A stretch of DNA of 64,000 nt from Mytilus galloprovincialis (Eukaryota; Mollusca; Bivalvia; Mytilida; Mytilidae). This document shows, piece by piece, positions 34,401 through 45,742 of this stretch. The notes under the pieces were generated by a model. It saw only the letters and a list, made by a program, of their open reading frames with translations. It searched no databases and had not been told where the DNA came from. Both the position numbers and the translations under genes were made by a program. Location: positions 30,409,440 through 30,473,439 of the forward strand of contig NC_134841.1 of assembly GCF_965363235.1 (NCBI RefSeq). Direction: 5' to 3'. How positions within the stretch are numbered: position 1 is the stretch's first letter; each line of letters starts with the position of its first letter.

Positions 34401-37400
34401 TATATATGACGTCATCAGGCATGGTTGCCTTTTTTCATGACTTCACAATAGGAAATTCAGGAAAAAATCAAGAAAATTAAACGACATAATTCAATTTCCA
34501 CTAATCACTTGCTAAGCATAGATATTTCACAAGTGATGAGAAATAATTTTCTGACACCTGTCAGGAAATGTGAAAATAGCACAAAATTAGAGAAATAAAT
34601 ATCTTACGTTATGTCTCTGTCTGAATTTTAAGAATGTCTGATGATCATATTCATCCCAACCTCCTCTTACTCCTCCAGTCTCTTCCAAAAATTTCTAAAA
34701 AATTCAAAAATGAAATTTTTACATGATAGTTTCTGCTAAATAAATTCAAGTTTCCGGTATCAGAATTTCTTTTCACCATGTTATTAAAAAAAAATAGTGT
34801 ATTTAATGTTAAAATATCTTGTTTATTTTAAGACTTAAAATCATGCGAGTATGGTCTTGAGAAACGATGATAGCCCGTCGGAAGGGAACGATAAATGGCT
34901 GACCCATGTTAAGAGAGCAATATCTCTTGCTCTTAAAAGACACCCATGTACATTTCGAAAAAGAGCAGCTAATGCTGCTAGAAAGCAGCACTCATACCTG
35001 CAAAGTGGAAAAGGATTAATATAAGTTGTAATAGCTTGTTTCCCAATGCACTATACATAACAATATTTAAACTAAGATTAACCTCAAATTGTGCCACTTC
35101 CTGTGGTAAGTCTTTAGTTATATCTCTGGCACTGGCTAATGGTTTCTGTTGTGGTTTCTTGGAAACAACTGGTTCTGACAATTGGTTCCAACTTTCAAAT
35201 TTTCTCTCCAATGCCTGAATTTCTTGTGCAGTTGTTTTTTCTTCTCTCATCAATTCTTCATATCTGAAAACATACGATTATTTTTGTAAAGAGCTAGGTC
35301 TTATTTTCACCCATTAATTTATAATTTATTTTTTAACTGGCTAAGTTATATAGAAAAAGATATTTCTCAATTAAAATTCAAAGTATAACAGCTTCATGTG
35401 TTTACTATAAAAGTGTGAAACATTATATCAATTACCTACCTTATCAATTCTTTATTGAAAATTCTTAAAATGTGACACTTCAATGTTGATGGATTTATAG
35501 TTTTAATATTTCTATGTTGTATTTTGTGTACTATTGTGTGTCTGTCTTTTTCTTTTTTAAGCCATGACAATGTCAGTTTATTTTGTATGTCAGTTTATTT
35601 TGTATATATATTTTTTTGACTGTTCCTCAGGTATCTTTCACCCCTCTTTTGTACAAATTTAAAAATCTATCTGAAACAAAGGTCATCCAAAGTAAATGCT
35701 AACAGAATCTGTTACTATATTTATTATACATTTATAAACCCTCAAATCAGATAAAACCTACAGGCATAACTAAGTTTGATGTGTATTATTTAATTAATTA
35801 AAGTACATACTGTTTTCTTTGTTGTTCTTTGAATGCATTGATAGTGCCTTCTATTTCTTCCATGGTTATCTTTAACTTTTCAACAACTATAAAATATAAC
35901 AATCCCTGGAATAAATCTATATAAATAGTAAGACATTAAAGTATTAAAATAATTTGTAGTACAATCATTTTTCCTTCACAAGATCCAAGTACGAATCAAT
36001 GTTGAAATCATTCATTATACATTTAACAGCCAACAATCATTTTTTCTATATTAAAGATCAGTACAGCACCAAAGAACAGCCTAACTGGTTTTATGATTAT
36101 TTTTCTATAAGATCAGTACAGCACCAAAGAACAGCCTAACTGGTTTTATGATTATTTTTCTATAAGATCAGTACAGCACCAAAGAACAGCCTAACTGGTT
36201 TTATGATTATTTTTCTATAAGATCAGTACAGCACCAAAGAACAGCCTAACTGGTTTTATGATTATTTTTCTATAAGATCAGTACAGCACCAAAGAACAGC
36301 CTAACTGGTTTTATGATTATTTTTCTATAAGATCAGTACAGCACCAAAGAACAGCCTAACTGGTTTTATGATTATTTTTCTATAAGATCAGTACAGCACC
36401 AAAGAACAGCCTAACTGGTTTTATGATTATTTTTCTATAAGATCAGTACAGCACCAAAGAACAGCCTAACTGGTTTTATGATTATTTTTCTATAAGATCA
36501 GTACAGCACCAAAGAACAGCCTAACTGGTTTTATGATTATTTTTCTATAAGATCAGTACAGCACCAAAGAACAGCCTAACTGGTTTTATGATTATTTTTT
36601 CTATATTAAGATCAGTACAGCACCAAAGAACAGCCTAACTGGTTTTATGATTATTTTTCTATAAGATCAGTACAGCACCAAAGAACAGCCTAACTGGTTT
36701 TATGATTATTTTTCTATATTAAAGATCAGTACAGCACCAAAGAACAGCCTAACTGGTTTTATGATTATTTTTCTATAAGATCAGTACAGCACCAAAGAAC
36801 AGCCTAACTGGTTTTATGATTATTTTTCTATAAGATCAGTACAGCACCAAAGAACAGCCTAACTGGTTTTATGATTATTTTTCTATAAGATCAGTACAGC
36901 ACCAAAGAACAGCCTAACTGGTTTTATGATTATTTTTCTATAAGATCAGTACAGCACCAAAGAACAGCCTAACTGGTTTTATGATTATTTTTCTATAAGA
37001 TCAGTACAGCACCAAAGAACAGCCTAACTGGTTTTATGATTATTTTTCTATAAGATCAGTACAGCACCAAAGAACAGCCTAACTGGTTTTATGATTATTT
37101 TTTTTCTATAAGATCAGTACAGCACCAAAGAACAGCCTAACTGGTTTTATGATTATTTTTCTATAAGATCAGTACAGCACCAAAGAACAGCCTAACTGGT
37201 TTTATGATTATTTTTCTATAAGATCAGTACAGCACCAAAGAACAGCCTAACTGGTTATATGATTATTTTTCTATAAGATCAGTACAGCACCAAAGAACAG
37301 CCTAACTGGTTTTTATATGATTATTTTTCTATAAGATCAGTACAGCACCAAAGAACAGCCTAACTGGTTTTATGATTATTTTTCTATAAGATCAGTACAG

Positions 37401-40400
37401 CACCAAAGAACAGCCTAACTGGTTTTATGATTATTTTTCTATAAGATCAGTACAGCACCAAAGAACAGCCTAACTGGTTTTATGATTATTTTTCTATAAG
37501 ATCAGTACAGCACCAAAGAACAGCCTAACTGGTTTTATGATTATTTTTCTATAAGATCAGTACAGCACCAAAGAACAGCCTAACTGGTTATATGATTATT
37601 TTTCTATAAGATCAGTACAGCACCAAAGAACAGCCTAACTGGTTTTTATATGATTATTTTTCTATAAGATCAGTACAGCACCAAAGAACAGCCTAACTGG
37701 TTTTATGATTATTTTTCTATAAGATCAGTACAGCACCAAAGAACAGCCTAACTGGTTTTATGATTATTTTTCTATAAGATCAGTACAGCACCAAAGAACA
37801 GCCTAACTGGTTTTATGATTATTTTTCTATAAGATCAGTACAGCACCAAAGAACAGCCTAACTGGTTTTATGATTATTTTTCTATAAGATCAGTACAGCA
37901 CCAAAGAACAGCCTAACTGGTTTTATGATTATTTTTCTATAAGATCAGTACAGCACCAAAGAACAGCCTAACTGGTTTTATGATTATTTTTCTATAAGAT
38001 CAGTACAGCACCAAAGAACAGCCTAACTGGTTTTATGATTATTTTTTTTCTATAAGATCAGTACAGCACCAAAGAACAGCCTAACTGGTTTTATGATTAT
38101 TTTTCTATAAGATCAGTACAGCACCAAAGAACAGCCTAACTGGTTTTATGATTATTTTTCTATAAGATCAGTACAGCACCAAAGAACAGCCTAACTGGTT
38201 ATATGATTATTTTTCTATAAGATCAGTACAGCACCAAAGAACAGCCTAACTGGTTTTTATATGATTATTTTTCTATAAGATCAGTACAGCACCAAAGAAC
38301 AGCCTAACTGGTTTTATGATTATTTTTCTATAAGATCAGTACAGCACCAAAGAACAGCCTAACTGGTTTTATGATTATTTTTCTATAAGATCAGTACAGC
38401 ACCAAAGAACAGCCTAACTGGTTTTATGATTATTTTTCTATAAGATCAGTACAGCACCAAAGAACAGCCTAACTGGTTTTATGATTATTTTTCTATAAGA
38501 TCAGTACAGCACCAAAGAACAGCCTAACTGGTTATATGATTATTTTTCTATAAGATCAGTACAGCACCAAAGAACAGCCTAACTGGTTTTTATATGATTA
38601 TTTTTCTATAAGATCAGTACAGCACCAAAGAACAGCCTAACTGGTTTTATGATTATTTTTCTATAAGATCAGTACAGCACCAAAGAACAGCCTAACTGGT
38701 TTTATGATTATTTTTCTATAAGATCAGTACAGCACCAAAGAACAGCCTAACTGGTTTTATGATTATTTTTCTATAAGATCAGTACAGCACCAAAGAACAG
38801 CCTAACTGGTTTTATGATTATTTTTCTATAAGATCAGTACAGCACCAAAGAACAGCCTAACTGGTTATATGATTATTTTTCTATAAGATCAGTACAGCAC
38901 CAAAGAACAGCCTAACTGGTTTTATGATTATTTTTCTATAAGATCAGTACAGCACCAAAGAACAGCCTAACTGGTTTTATGATTATTTTTCTATAAGATC
39001 AGTACAGCACCAAAGAACAGCCTAACTGGTTTTATGATTATTTTTCTATAAGATCAGTACAGCACCAAAGAACAGCCTAACTGGTTTTATGATTATTTTT
39101 CTATAAGATCAGTACAGCACCAAAGAACAGCCTAACTGGTTATATGATTATTTTTCTATAAGATCAGTACAGCACCAAAGAACAGCCTAACTGGTTTTTA
39201 TATGATTATTTTTCTATAAGATCAGTACAGCACCAAAGAACAGCCTAACTGGTTTTATGATTATTTTTCTATAAGATCAGTACAGCACCAAAGAACAGCC
39301 TAACTGGTTTTATGATTATTTTTCTATAAGATCAGTACAGCACCAAAGAACAACCTAACTGGTTTTATGATTATTTTTCAATTCAGACAAAGTCTAAAAC
39401 ATTAAATTAACACTAGAATCAATATTTCTGAAGAGTAGTCAATGTCTCCTTCCAATTTACTTCAATTTTCCACATCATTTATATTCCCATGTGGTAAAAC
39501 AACTCTACAAAAATAATTAATCTAGCCTGATTTCTTTTACTACCCAAATGATTCATCCACATGTATTTTCAAACTGGTCCTAACTGATGCTGATGATATA
39601 ACCTTTCATGTAATGCATACCCACTTAAGTTATACAATTATCAAATGAATTACACAGTGACTTGAATGTTTCTTAACTGCGCTGTACAATACAGGAGGAC
39701 TGTTGTGAACTATAAAATGATATTTATATATTACTAGAAGTTTTCTTTTATTATAAATGGAGATTCACAGAAAAAAAGATACAGAAAGACAATGATAAAC
39801 TATTTAAGGAATGACTGTAATATTTTTTCTGTCTATTCGAAATAACATAAAAAATTGGGTGCACACTGAATAACGCGCATAGCGGGTTATGTAACAGTGT
39901 GCACCACATTTTTTATGTTATTTCGAATAGACAGAAAAAATATTACAGTCATTTCTTATAATTTAATTCAAAATTCCATTTTAAAGCGTAGAAAACCATG
40001 AAAAAACGTTGATGACGTCACGGTCACATGACTAAATTATGTCTATGGGCTCATAACAAAATAACGTCAGCCAATCAGAAGACGCGTTACATCCAAAATT
40101 AAATTATATAGCTATGTTCTCCAAGTTGGAAAAAAACCACCATAAAACAGTTGGTTTAAGAGTCATAATAGAGTTATCAACTTATCAAGTTTGGGTTGAA
40201 TTTCATTAATGGTCTAGAATTGCTAAAGCTTCTTTTAAAGGATTTAAAATATGATTCAGGTAAAACTTGATTAAAGGTAAATAAGATTGCTAGAAATTGT
40301 ATTATCAATCACATTATGAAAGACAACAATTTTTTTTGTTAATATGGTTCTACTAGTTTGATATTTCTTACATTCAGGGGTAGGCTTGATATCTCTTAGC

Positions 40401-43400
40401 TCCATATGAAATCTCTTAACCATGTGGCTTATCTTCTCTAACTGTTGCTTCAGTTTTATTTCTGTAAAAACAACAAGAATTGTCATTAAAAATATACATA
40501 GCAAATTAATAAACTGTTAAGGAGGCTCGCAGGTATAAGATTTTCAGAAAAAAAATAAACATTTATTTTTCATTACAAATTTTATTAATTACCTTTAGTA
40601 GTTGTTACTTTATCATATGGTACAAAAATCATTCCAAAAAATCAATTGGTGTTGGCCCCAGGTGACTTTTGAAATGTAGATATCATTGAAAAAGCTCCAA
40701 AATTATCTCCCTTTGGTGAAAAGAATGCCATTTTTTGGCATTAAAATTGAAATATCTTTTTAACTCATCGGTGACCTATTTTTTTTTTATTGTTGTTTTC
40801 GAATAAGCTTTACATAAACTAAATAATGGTCAAATTTAAGCGATTTCTGTAATTTGGTTCTTTTTTTATTTCGATATTACTGCTATTTCTCCTAATAGTT
40901 CAACATGAAAAAAAGGACATTAACAAAAATGTATGTTTTTTTCGAAGGCAGATTGTGAGCGTAAATGGACGGTGACCCCATTTTTTTATTTCATTTTTCT
41001 ATTAAGTATAAGATAAAGTTCATTTATAGAAAAATATAGTGAAATCTTATATTAAATAAAAAAAATTGATTTAGACCCGCGAGCCCCCTTAACACAGATA
41101 TAGATCTGAATTCATATTTCAATAGTAAAATGCAAATGCAGAAATTAAAATAGCAATACTTTAACATGTTAGTTATGCAAAATGTAATGGCCTGACCACT
41201 AAGTATAACTGACGATTGGGCTCAAGCAGAAAAGACTATCAGGTGCTGATACTTTAATGAAGAGTCAATCTAACAAATGGTAAAAAGCTAAAAAATAAAA
41301 ATAAAATACAATTTTACAATGTGTTCAATTAATGTTTTTATAACGAAATGTCAAAGGTAATTGATAGCACAGTCCGTTGAATGCGAGAAAATGTTGTATT
41401 TTCAAGAACAGATAAATTCCAGGTATTTTACGGAGAAAAGGTTCAAATATGCAGAACAATTTGAAGGGTTCAAATACAATGATTGATTGTTGGTTGCTTA
41501 ATGTCCAGTGGCAAATATTTCATGCATATTCAGGACGAGAACAAGTTAACAATAAATACAATAGGTAGGTCTTGTCATAATAGAGGCCATTTGGGATGAT
41601 AGTCGGGGAAATTTGGACTGCCACTGGAAAATGAGGGTATATTGGATAGGGACAGAAATTTTGCCTTGCAACAGATCACCTACGAACCCCTCAAAGAGTT
41701 GTTGCAAGGGTTCTTAACGTGCAAAGAGCGTGGCACTCTCTTTACACGAGGCATCAGATTTAACGTCCCCAATCTGACCGGACATGACTGCGAACTTGAT
41801 ACATCCCGCACAGCCAATGGACGCCCCACTTTTTCAAGCGTTTTACTGCCGGTCGGAAGAAGACCAAGTGACCATATTTCTATTCCCCAGTCACCCTTGG
41901 GGGGGGGGGGTTCAGGTTCAAATACAATGTTGTAAAATTAACTCACTCTGTGGTTAGCCACGAAATTGTGTCCAAAATGACGTTTGTCCTTTGAATGTTC
42001 TCCAGTACTGGTATGACCTTGCAATTTTCAGTTTTAGATACGTGAGAGAGGGAAAAGTAGCGACGGTACGATGTCTTAACGTTCTTATAAGGTTAAAGAT
42101 GAATAACCCTCCTAGAGTGGAACACATAAATAGATAAAGAATATAATCAAACGAACTATATAAATTACGGAACGGTGTAACAGAATACAAAATATTCAGT
42201 CAATGAGCCATGACTGATGGCTCAGGGCCACACAATCTCCAGGGAAATGAGATGTGCTAATGCCAATTCAACTGCATACCAAAAATTGACCTACTGCTAG
42301 TGGTTCCCGGTAAACTGACCTAACTCAAATTAAAAATTCAAACTAAGCAAAAGTTTCAAAAGCAATATATACTGACAGAGGGGCGAGTCAAACAATCTAC
42401 ATGGAAATGAGATGTGCCATTGCTAATAGAACTGCATATCAAATATCATTGACATACCAGTAGTTCCACATAAACTGACCCAATCATAAACTAATACTTT
42501 GTTAAATATAGCCGCAGCATCTACTGCCAGAAATAACATACCTATGTCTCACTTTTCAACCCCATCAAGGCAAGATTAAAATTAGTAAATTACAAATGTT
42601 CTTACTTTCAGTCTTTTTCTCATCATTGCTCTTTGAATCTATTTCTTCTAGTTGACTAAAGTCTCCCCTAAAATCACATCTTCTACTGTACAAATGAGTT
42701 GCCTTCTCTCTTTCTAATGCAGCAATCCTACAAGGAGAGTTCATTGATGTAAAAAAAATGTCATTTTGGTAAAACACAATACCAAACTTCTTTTTTTCAA
42801 AAACGATAAGAAATTGATTTTATTTTTTTTATATAAGATTTAAAACACATTGTTAATATCAACATTTAATGATACAAACTGCACATTTAACTTCTGAAGT
42901 TCCCTCAAGGTTTCCCCTTTCTTTGCTTGCTCTGTTTTGGATTTCCATGCCAATGTATTTTTTTCTCGATCAGAAATCTGAAAGTTGATTAAAATAATCA
43001 TCATTTACTTTGTAGATAAAGTATAACAACTGTCTTATAAAATAGCGAAAAACAATCAGCCTTGATCTTTACAATGCTTTAATATGCATTTTTTGAGAGA
43101 GAAATAATTCATTTAAAAGACTCTAAATTAATAAAATGATGTGTTTTATCTTATTATGAAGACTTTTTTTTAAAGAAATAGAATGATTTTTTTTATTTAA
43201 TCTTTCTTAGCCATATAGCTTCAGGGGATATAATTCATAAAAAGTTTTCTTTGAACTAAAAGTAATGATAAAAACAAATAACCCTAAAGTATATGGAGTC
43301 CTAGACTAAAAGATGACACAAAGAGCCATGGTTGTCAGGTCAAGTTTTGTGATCTTTAAATATTTGTCTATGTTTTTTTTTATATCTCATGTTCAATAAA

Positions 43401-44597
43401 AATTTATCAAACCATGAGTTATTTCATCTCTTAGTAAAAGTCAAATTAACCTTTATTGTTGCACCAAGTTAATCTTTGTGAACAGGAATCTGATGTACAG
43501 TAGTTGTTGTTTGTTTATGTAATTTATACTTGTTTCTCGTTTCTTGTTTTTTTTTATATAGATTAGACCTTGGTTTTCCTGTTTGAATGGTTTTACACTA
43601 GTAATTTGGGGGCCTTTTATACCTTGTTGTTTGGTGTAAGCCAAGGCTCCATGTTGAAGGCCGTACATTGACCTATAATGGTTTACTTTTATAAATTGTT
43701 ATTTGGATGGAGAGTTGTCTCCTTGGCAATCATACCACATCTTCCTATATCTATGTATAAGAATAGGTGTTGATGACATAATAACTATACTATACAGCAT
43801 AGCATGTACATATATATAAGGCACAGTGTGCACCATAATTCAGTTACCTTGTTTTGTAACCCCCATTAACACTATATTCAGGTGCACATTTTGTGTCATA
43901 TATCAAAGCATGTACACAAGGAAATTAACGGGAAAGCCCGAAGGGCTTGATTTGAAAGTTGTCAATTTAAAACATGATTTGCCTTAAAACTTCTCCAGAT
44001 GTCCAAGTTTGTCCTTACTCAGAGTAAATTTTTAAGGTGAAAATGCAGCCATTTAAGCCAAAAGGTCCACATGAACCATATCAAAATAATTTAATTTTGG
44101 ATGTAACGCGTCTTCTGATTGGCTGACGTTATTTTGTTATTAGCTCATAGACATAATTTTGTCATGTGACCGTGACGTCATCAATGTTTTTTCATGGTTT
44201 TCTACGGTTTAAATGGAATTTAGAATTATATTATAAGAAATGACTGTATAAATATTTTTTCTGTCTATTTGAAATAACATAAAAAATGTGGTGCACACTG
44301 TTAAATAACCCGCTAAGCGCGTTATTCAGTGTGCACCATATTTTTTATGTTATTTCGAATAGATAGAAAAAATATTACAGTCATTCCTTAAATGTACAAA
44401 ATAAGTTTGATAAAAAAAAAGTTATTTTTCTTTTTTTTCATTTATCATTATGGACATGAGTAAAGCTCTGCTGCTTTAGAATCTAACAATAAGCCATGAT
44501 TTGTTTTCATCAAACAGTTATAAATGGCAGTACATAAGCCTAAGCAAATTAAACAAATTTTAACATATTTTAACTTGGATACCTGTTTTTCCGCCAT
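28490..44597 (-). CDS. CCDC112: Coiled-coil domain-containing protein 112-like, complete
   Basis: Fourteen minus-strand exons: 44597-44583, 42977-42892, 42727-42606, 40461-40372, 35886-35811, 35263-35083, 34694-34608, 33856-33707, 33290-33150, 32788-32693, 31983-31834, 31298-31203, 29298-29180, 28520-28490 (TGA). All have AG/GT borders and matching phases and sum to 1440 nt, 479 residues. The start 'MAEKQ' has the only ATG upstream of exon 2 in frame. The N-terminal half holds short helices; a central 'GGWDEYDHQTFLKFRQRH' and 'EDWYQSYLSLNEKKKESI' lead into a long Lys/Glu-rich coiled coil ('RKLREELEKARKKEEERKRQ'); the C-terminus reads 'GPLLHIPHRAVPSWRQGP'. The central and C-terminal signatures are what I recall for CCDC112, a centriolar-satellite/cilium-associated protein. 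Length is close to the vertebrate protein. CCDC148 and other coiled-coil proteins are the main alternative. Confidence 0.85.
29430..30410 (-). mobile_element. Non-autonomous element, family C, partial copy
   Basis: Minus-strand copy of the element at 60250-61989: head 'ttatacgaccacaaaaaaaatttgtggtcg' near 30380-30407, then 'ggtatcatgtcgttgtcatcgtcggaagacactta' and several diverged monomers containing 'ttgaattcttggggtt...gatatgctgaat...aaaattaaa'. The tail is missing. It lies in a CCDC112 intron between exons 13 and 14 and extends across exon 13's downstream flank. Confidence 0.75.
30896..31051. mobile_element. Hairpin MITE
   Basis: Arms of about 50 bp, 'tata(aa)gacaataatagtgcattgacttgacatatcaacgatataaggat' type, pair across a 57-bp GC-richer centre with 'cggcccgaaacgggg'. 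Arms differ at few positions. In a CCDC112 intron. Confidence 0.9.
33330..33540 (-). repeat. Family A monomer and tail, inverted
   Basis: Reverse complement of the 14717-15180 element: 'gtccatagtacaaagatgccctactcacactatcattttcagtg', 'gaccatgaaattggggtcaaaacact', 'taccttgaccaaaa', then a (GGAC)-rich stretch. Confidence 0.8.
34190..34595 (-). mobile_element. Non-autonomous element, copy 2 of the 9055-9450 family
   Basis: The inverted copy shares 'ggaatctgtttctctaatgatttttatc', 'atgacgtcatcaggca(t)gg(t)tgccttttttcatg', and the arm pair around 'atatttctcc...ttaaattttgatatttaaag'. It ends 13 bp before CCDC112 exon 7 (34608), so it supplies intron sequence beside the donor. Confidence 0.75.
36046..39379. 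repeat. 55-bp minisatellite, about 60 copies, with higher-order structure
   Basis: Nearly identical 55-bp units ('ataagatcagtacagcaccaaagaacagcctaactggttttatgattatttttct') fill 3.3 kb of the CCDC112 intron between exons 4 and 5. Two variants, 'ggttatatgatt' and the next unit's 'ggtttttatatgatt', mark a larger period: they start at 37251, 37584, 38195, 38528, 38861 and 39136 (spacings 333, 611, 333, 333, 275), i.e. blocks of 6, 11, 6, 6 and 5 monomers. T-tract length variants at about 36594, 37100 and 38042 are shared between blocks. Copy number may be compressed in the assembly. Confidence 0.97.
39806..40107 (+). mobile_element. Hairpin-plus-tail MITE, copy 1
   Basis: A near-perfect hairpin (arms about 60 bp: 'gaatgactgtaatattttttctgtctattcgaaataacataaaaaa' and complement; loop 'aataacgcgcatagcgggttatgtaa') is followed by a unique tail with 'gttgatgacgtcacggtcacatgac' and 'ccaatcagaagacgcgttacatcc'. 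The second copy is inverted at 44089-44390. Confidence 0.9.
40517..41092. mobile_element. TTAA-flanked MITE
   Basis: Ends TTAAGGAGGCTCGCAGGT (40517-40534) and ACCCGCGAGCCCCCTTAA (41075-41092) are inverted with two mismatches; both start with TTAA. TTAA target duplication is the hallmark of piggyBac and Kolobok elements. There is no coding capacity in about 570 bp. It sits 56 bp upstream of CCDC112 exon 4 on the genomic plus side (intron 3). Confidence 0.8.
41640..41935 (+). other. GC-richer segment with an open frame, probably repeat
   Basis: A 97-codon frame covers text such as 'acgaacccctcaaagagttgttgcaagggttct' and 'catcagatttaacgtcccc'. The sequence is clearly GC-richer than its surroundings and ends in a poly(G) run. 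There are no splice sites and no domain. The composition and my impression of similar strings elsewhere in bivalves favour a dispersed repeat over a gene. Confidence 0.4.
42205..42490 (+). repeat. Two-copy tandem repeat, ~170-bp unit
   Basis: Two copies containing 'acacaatctccagggaaatgagatgtgctaatgc' / 'aaacaatctacatggaaatgagatgtgccattgc' and 'actgcata(c/t)caaa'. A partial relative lies at 28600-28690 ('acaactgcataccaaatatcattgac'). Confidence 0.75.
43480..43750 (+). repeat. Dispersed repeat family 'catacc-acatctt', copy 2
   Basis: Full block order as in 11449-11755, from 'caggaatctgatgtacagtagttgttgtttg' to 'ggagagttgtctccttggcaatcataccacatctt'. It lies in CCDC112 intron 1. Confidence 0.85.
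44089..44390 (-). mobile_element. Hairpin-plus-tail MITE, copy 2
   Basis: Inverted copy of 39806-40107 with the same tail and hairpin; the loop reads 'aaataacccgctaagcgcgttatt'. The two copies face each other 4 kb apart in CCDC112 introns. Confidence 0.9.
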
Positions 44598-45742
44598 TGA
44601 TAAACAAAGGGTGTGTTCAGATAACGATCTATGGGTGATTTGAGTTATTGTCATTTCGGGAGTAGGACATGTCGCCTCTCATTTTCTCGCCACCTATTTT
44701 CACCCACCCTCCCTTTCTACACTGAATAAGATTTCAGCACTGATTTTTTTTTTCAATCATACCAATTAATGAAAAAATTAGACACTGATGATTTGATCAA
44801 ATTTATTTGAAATTAACTTGTAATAAAAAAAAAAAAAAAATCGTGACTAAAATTATTTTTGTATAAATGACTAGTTATTTAAAATCTTTGACTAGTTAGC
44901 TTATTCCATTTCTGCATCCTATTGGTAATTAAATGACAGTTGACAATCAACGAATGTAATTGATACTATTGTGTCAAGTCTCGTCAATATGTTATGTTCA
45001 AGATTAAAAAATAGTTGCACATATAAAAGAGGGACGAAAGATACCAGATATATCATACCAGAGGGACAGTCAAACTCATAAATCGAAAATAAACTGACAA
45101 CTCCTTGGCTAAAAATGAAAAAAGACAAACAGACAAACAATAGTACAAATGACACAACATAGAAAACTAAAGAATAAGCAACACAAACCCCAAAGTTTCA
45201 CTCTCAGGTATATATTTATATATTTGTAATTAATTTCAATAATATTCTTTAATTGCTCTCATTTTTATTTGTCACTCATCAGCAATAGTGGTGTTACTAT
45301 TTCTGGCTATTCGATCTCTCGTATGTGGATCTAATTCAAATTCAATATATAGTTGATCATGGACATAATTTTATGTTAGTTATTCATCCTTGGTATAGTA
45401 CAAATGCTTGGTTTGATATATATGATTGATATACAATAAATGTGGTGGTAAAAAAAATCAAAGTACTTGGTGTTGTGGACGGATCGACTTGGGCCGGATC
45501 GACCCGAAAGCTTGTGTATCCACTTTATAAATGTAAGGTAATTCTAGATGGTTATCCAAACGCATTCTTAAATAATTTTTTCCATTAAACTTTGCGAATT
45601 CAAACAAAAGACGATTGTCAATATATATATTTATATATATAAAACTCAAAATCTTATTTAAAATAACTTTTTGGCTTAGTTATTGAAAAAAGATTATTAT
45701 TAATTCGAAACTAAATACCAAATTTTACATGTTTGTTGAAAG
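44598..45742. promoter_or_regulatory. Divergent intergenic region, CCDC112 / UBLCP1
   Basis: The two start codons lie 1.15 kb apart, so both promoters should be here. No TATA box or other core element could be assigned with confidence. The region contains a dispersed repeat (45030-45195), a poly(A) tract at 44825-44840 and a short 'ggatcgac' direct repeat at 45480-45505 about 240 bp before the UBLCP1 ATG. Confidence 0.5.
45030..45195 (+). repeat. Dispersed mussel-type repeat between divergent genes
   Basis: 'agggacgaaagataccag...agggacagtcaaactcataaatcgaaaataaactgacaa' to 'agaataagcaacacaaacccc'. A partial version starts at about 15262 ('aagagagacgaaagatac') and a diverged one at 24050. Confidence 0.75.

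Noticed and set aside
36046..39379. CRISPR array
   Set aside because: Units are contiguous 55-bp repeats without unique spacers, in a eukaryotic intron.
41640..41935. Host exon encoding a Gly-rich C-terminus
   Set aside because: Ends in a poly(G) tract, has no splice sites, and looks like a GC-rich dispersed repeat.
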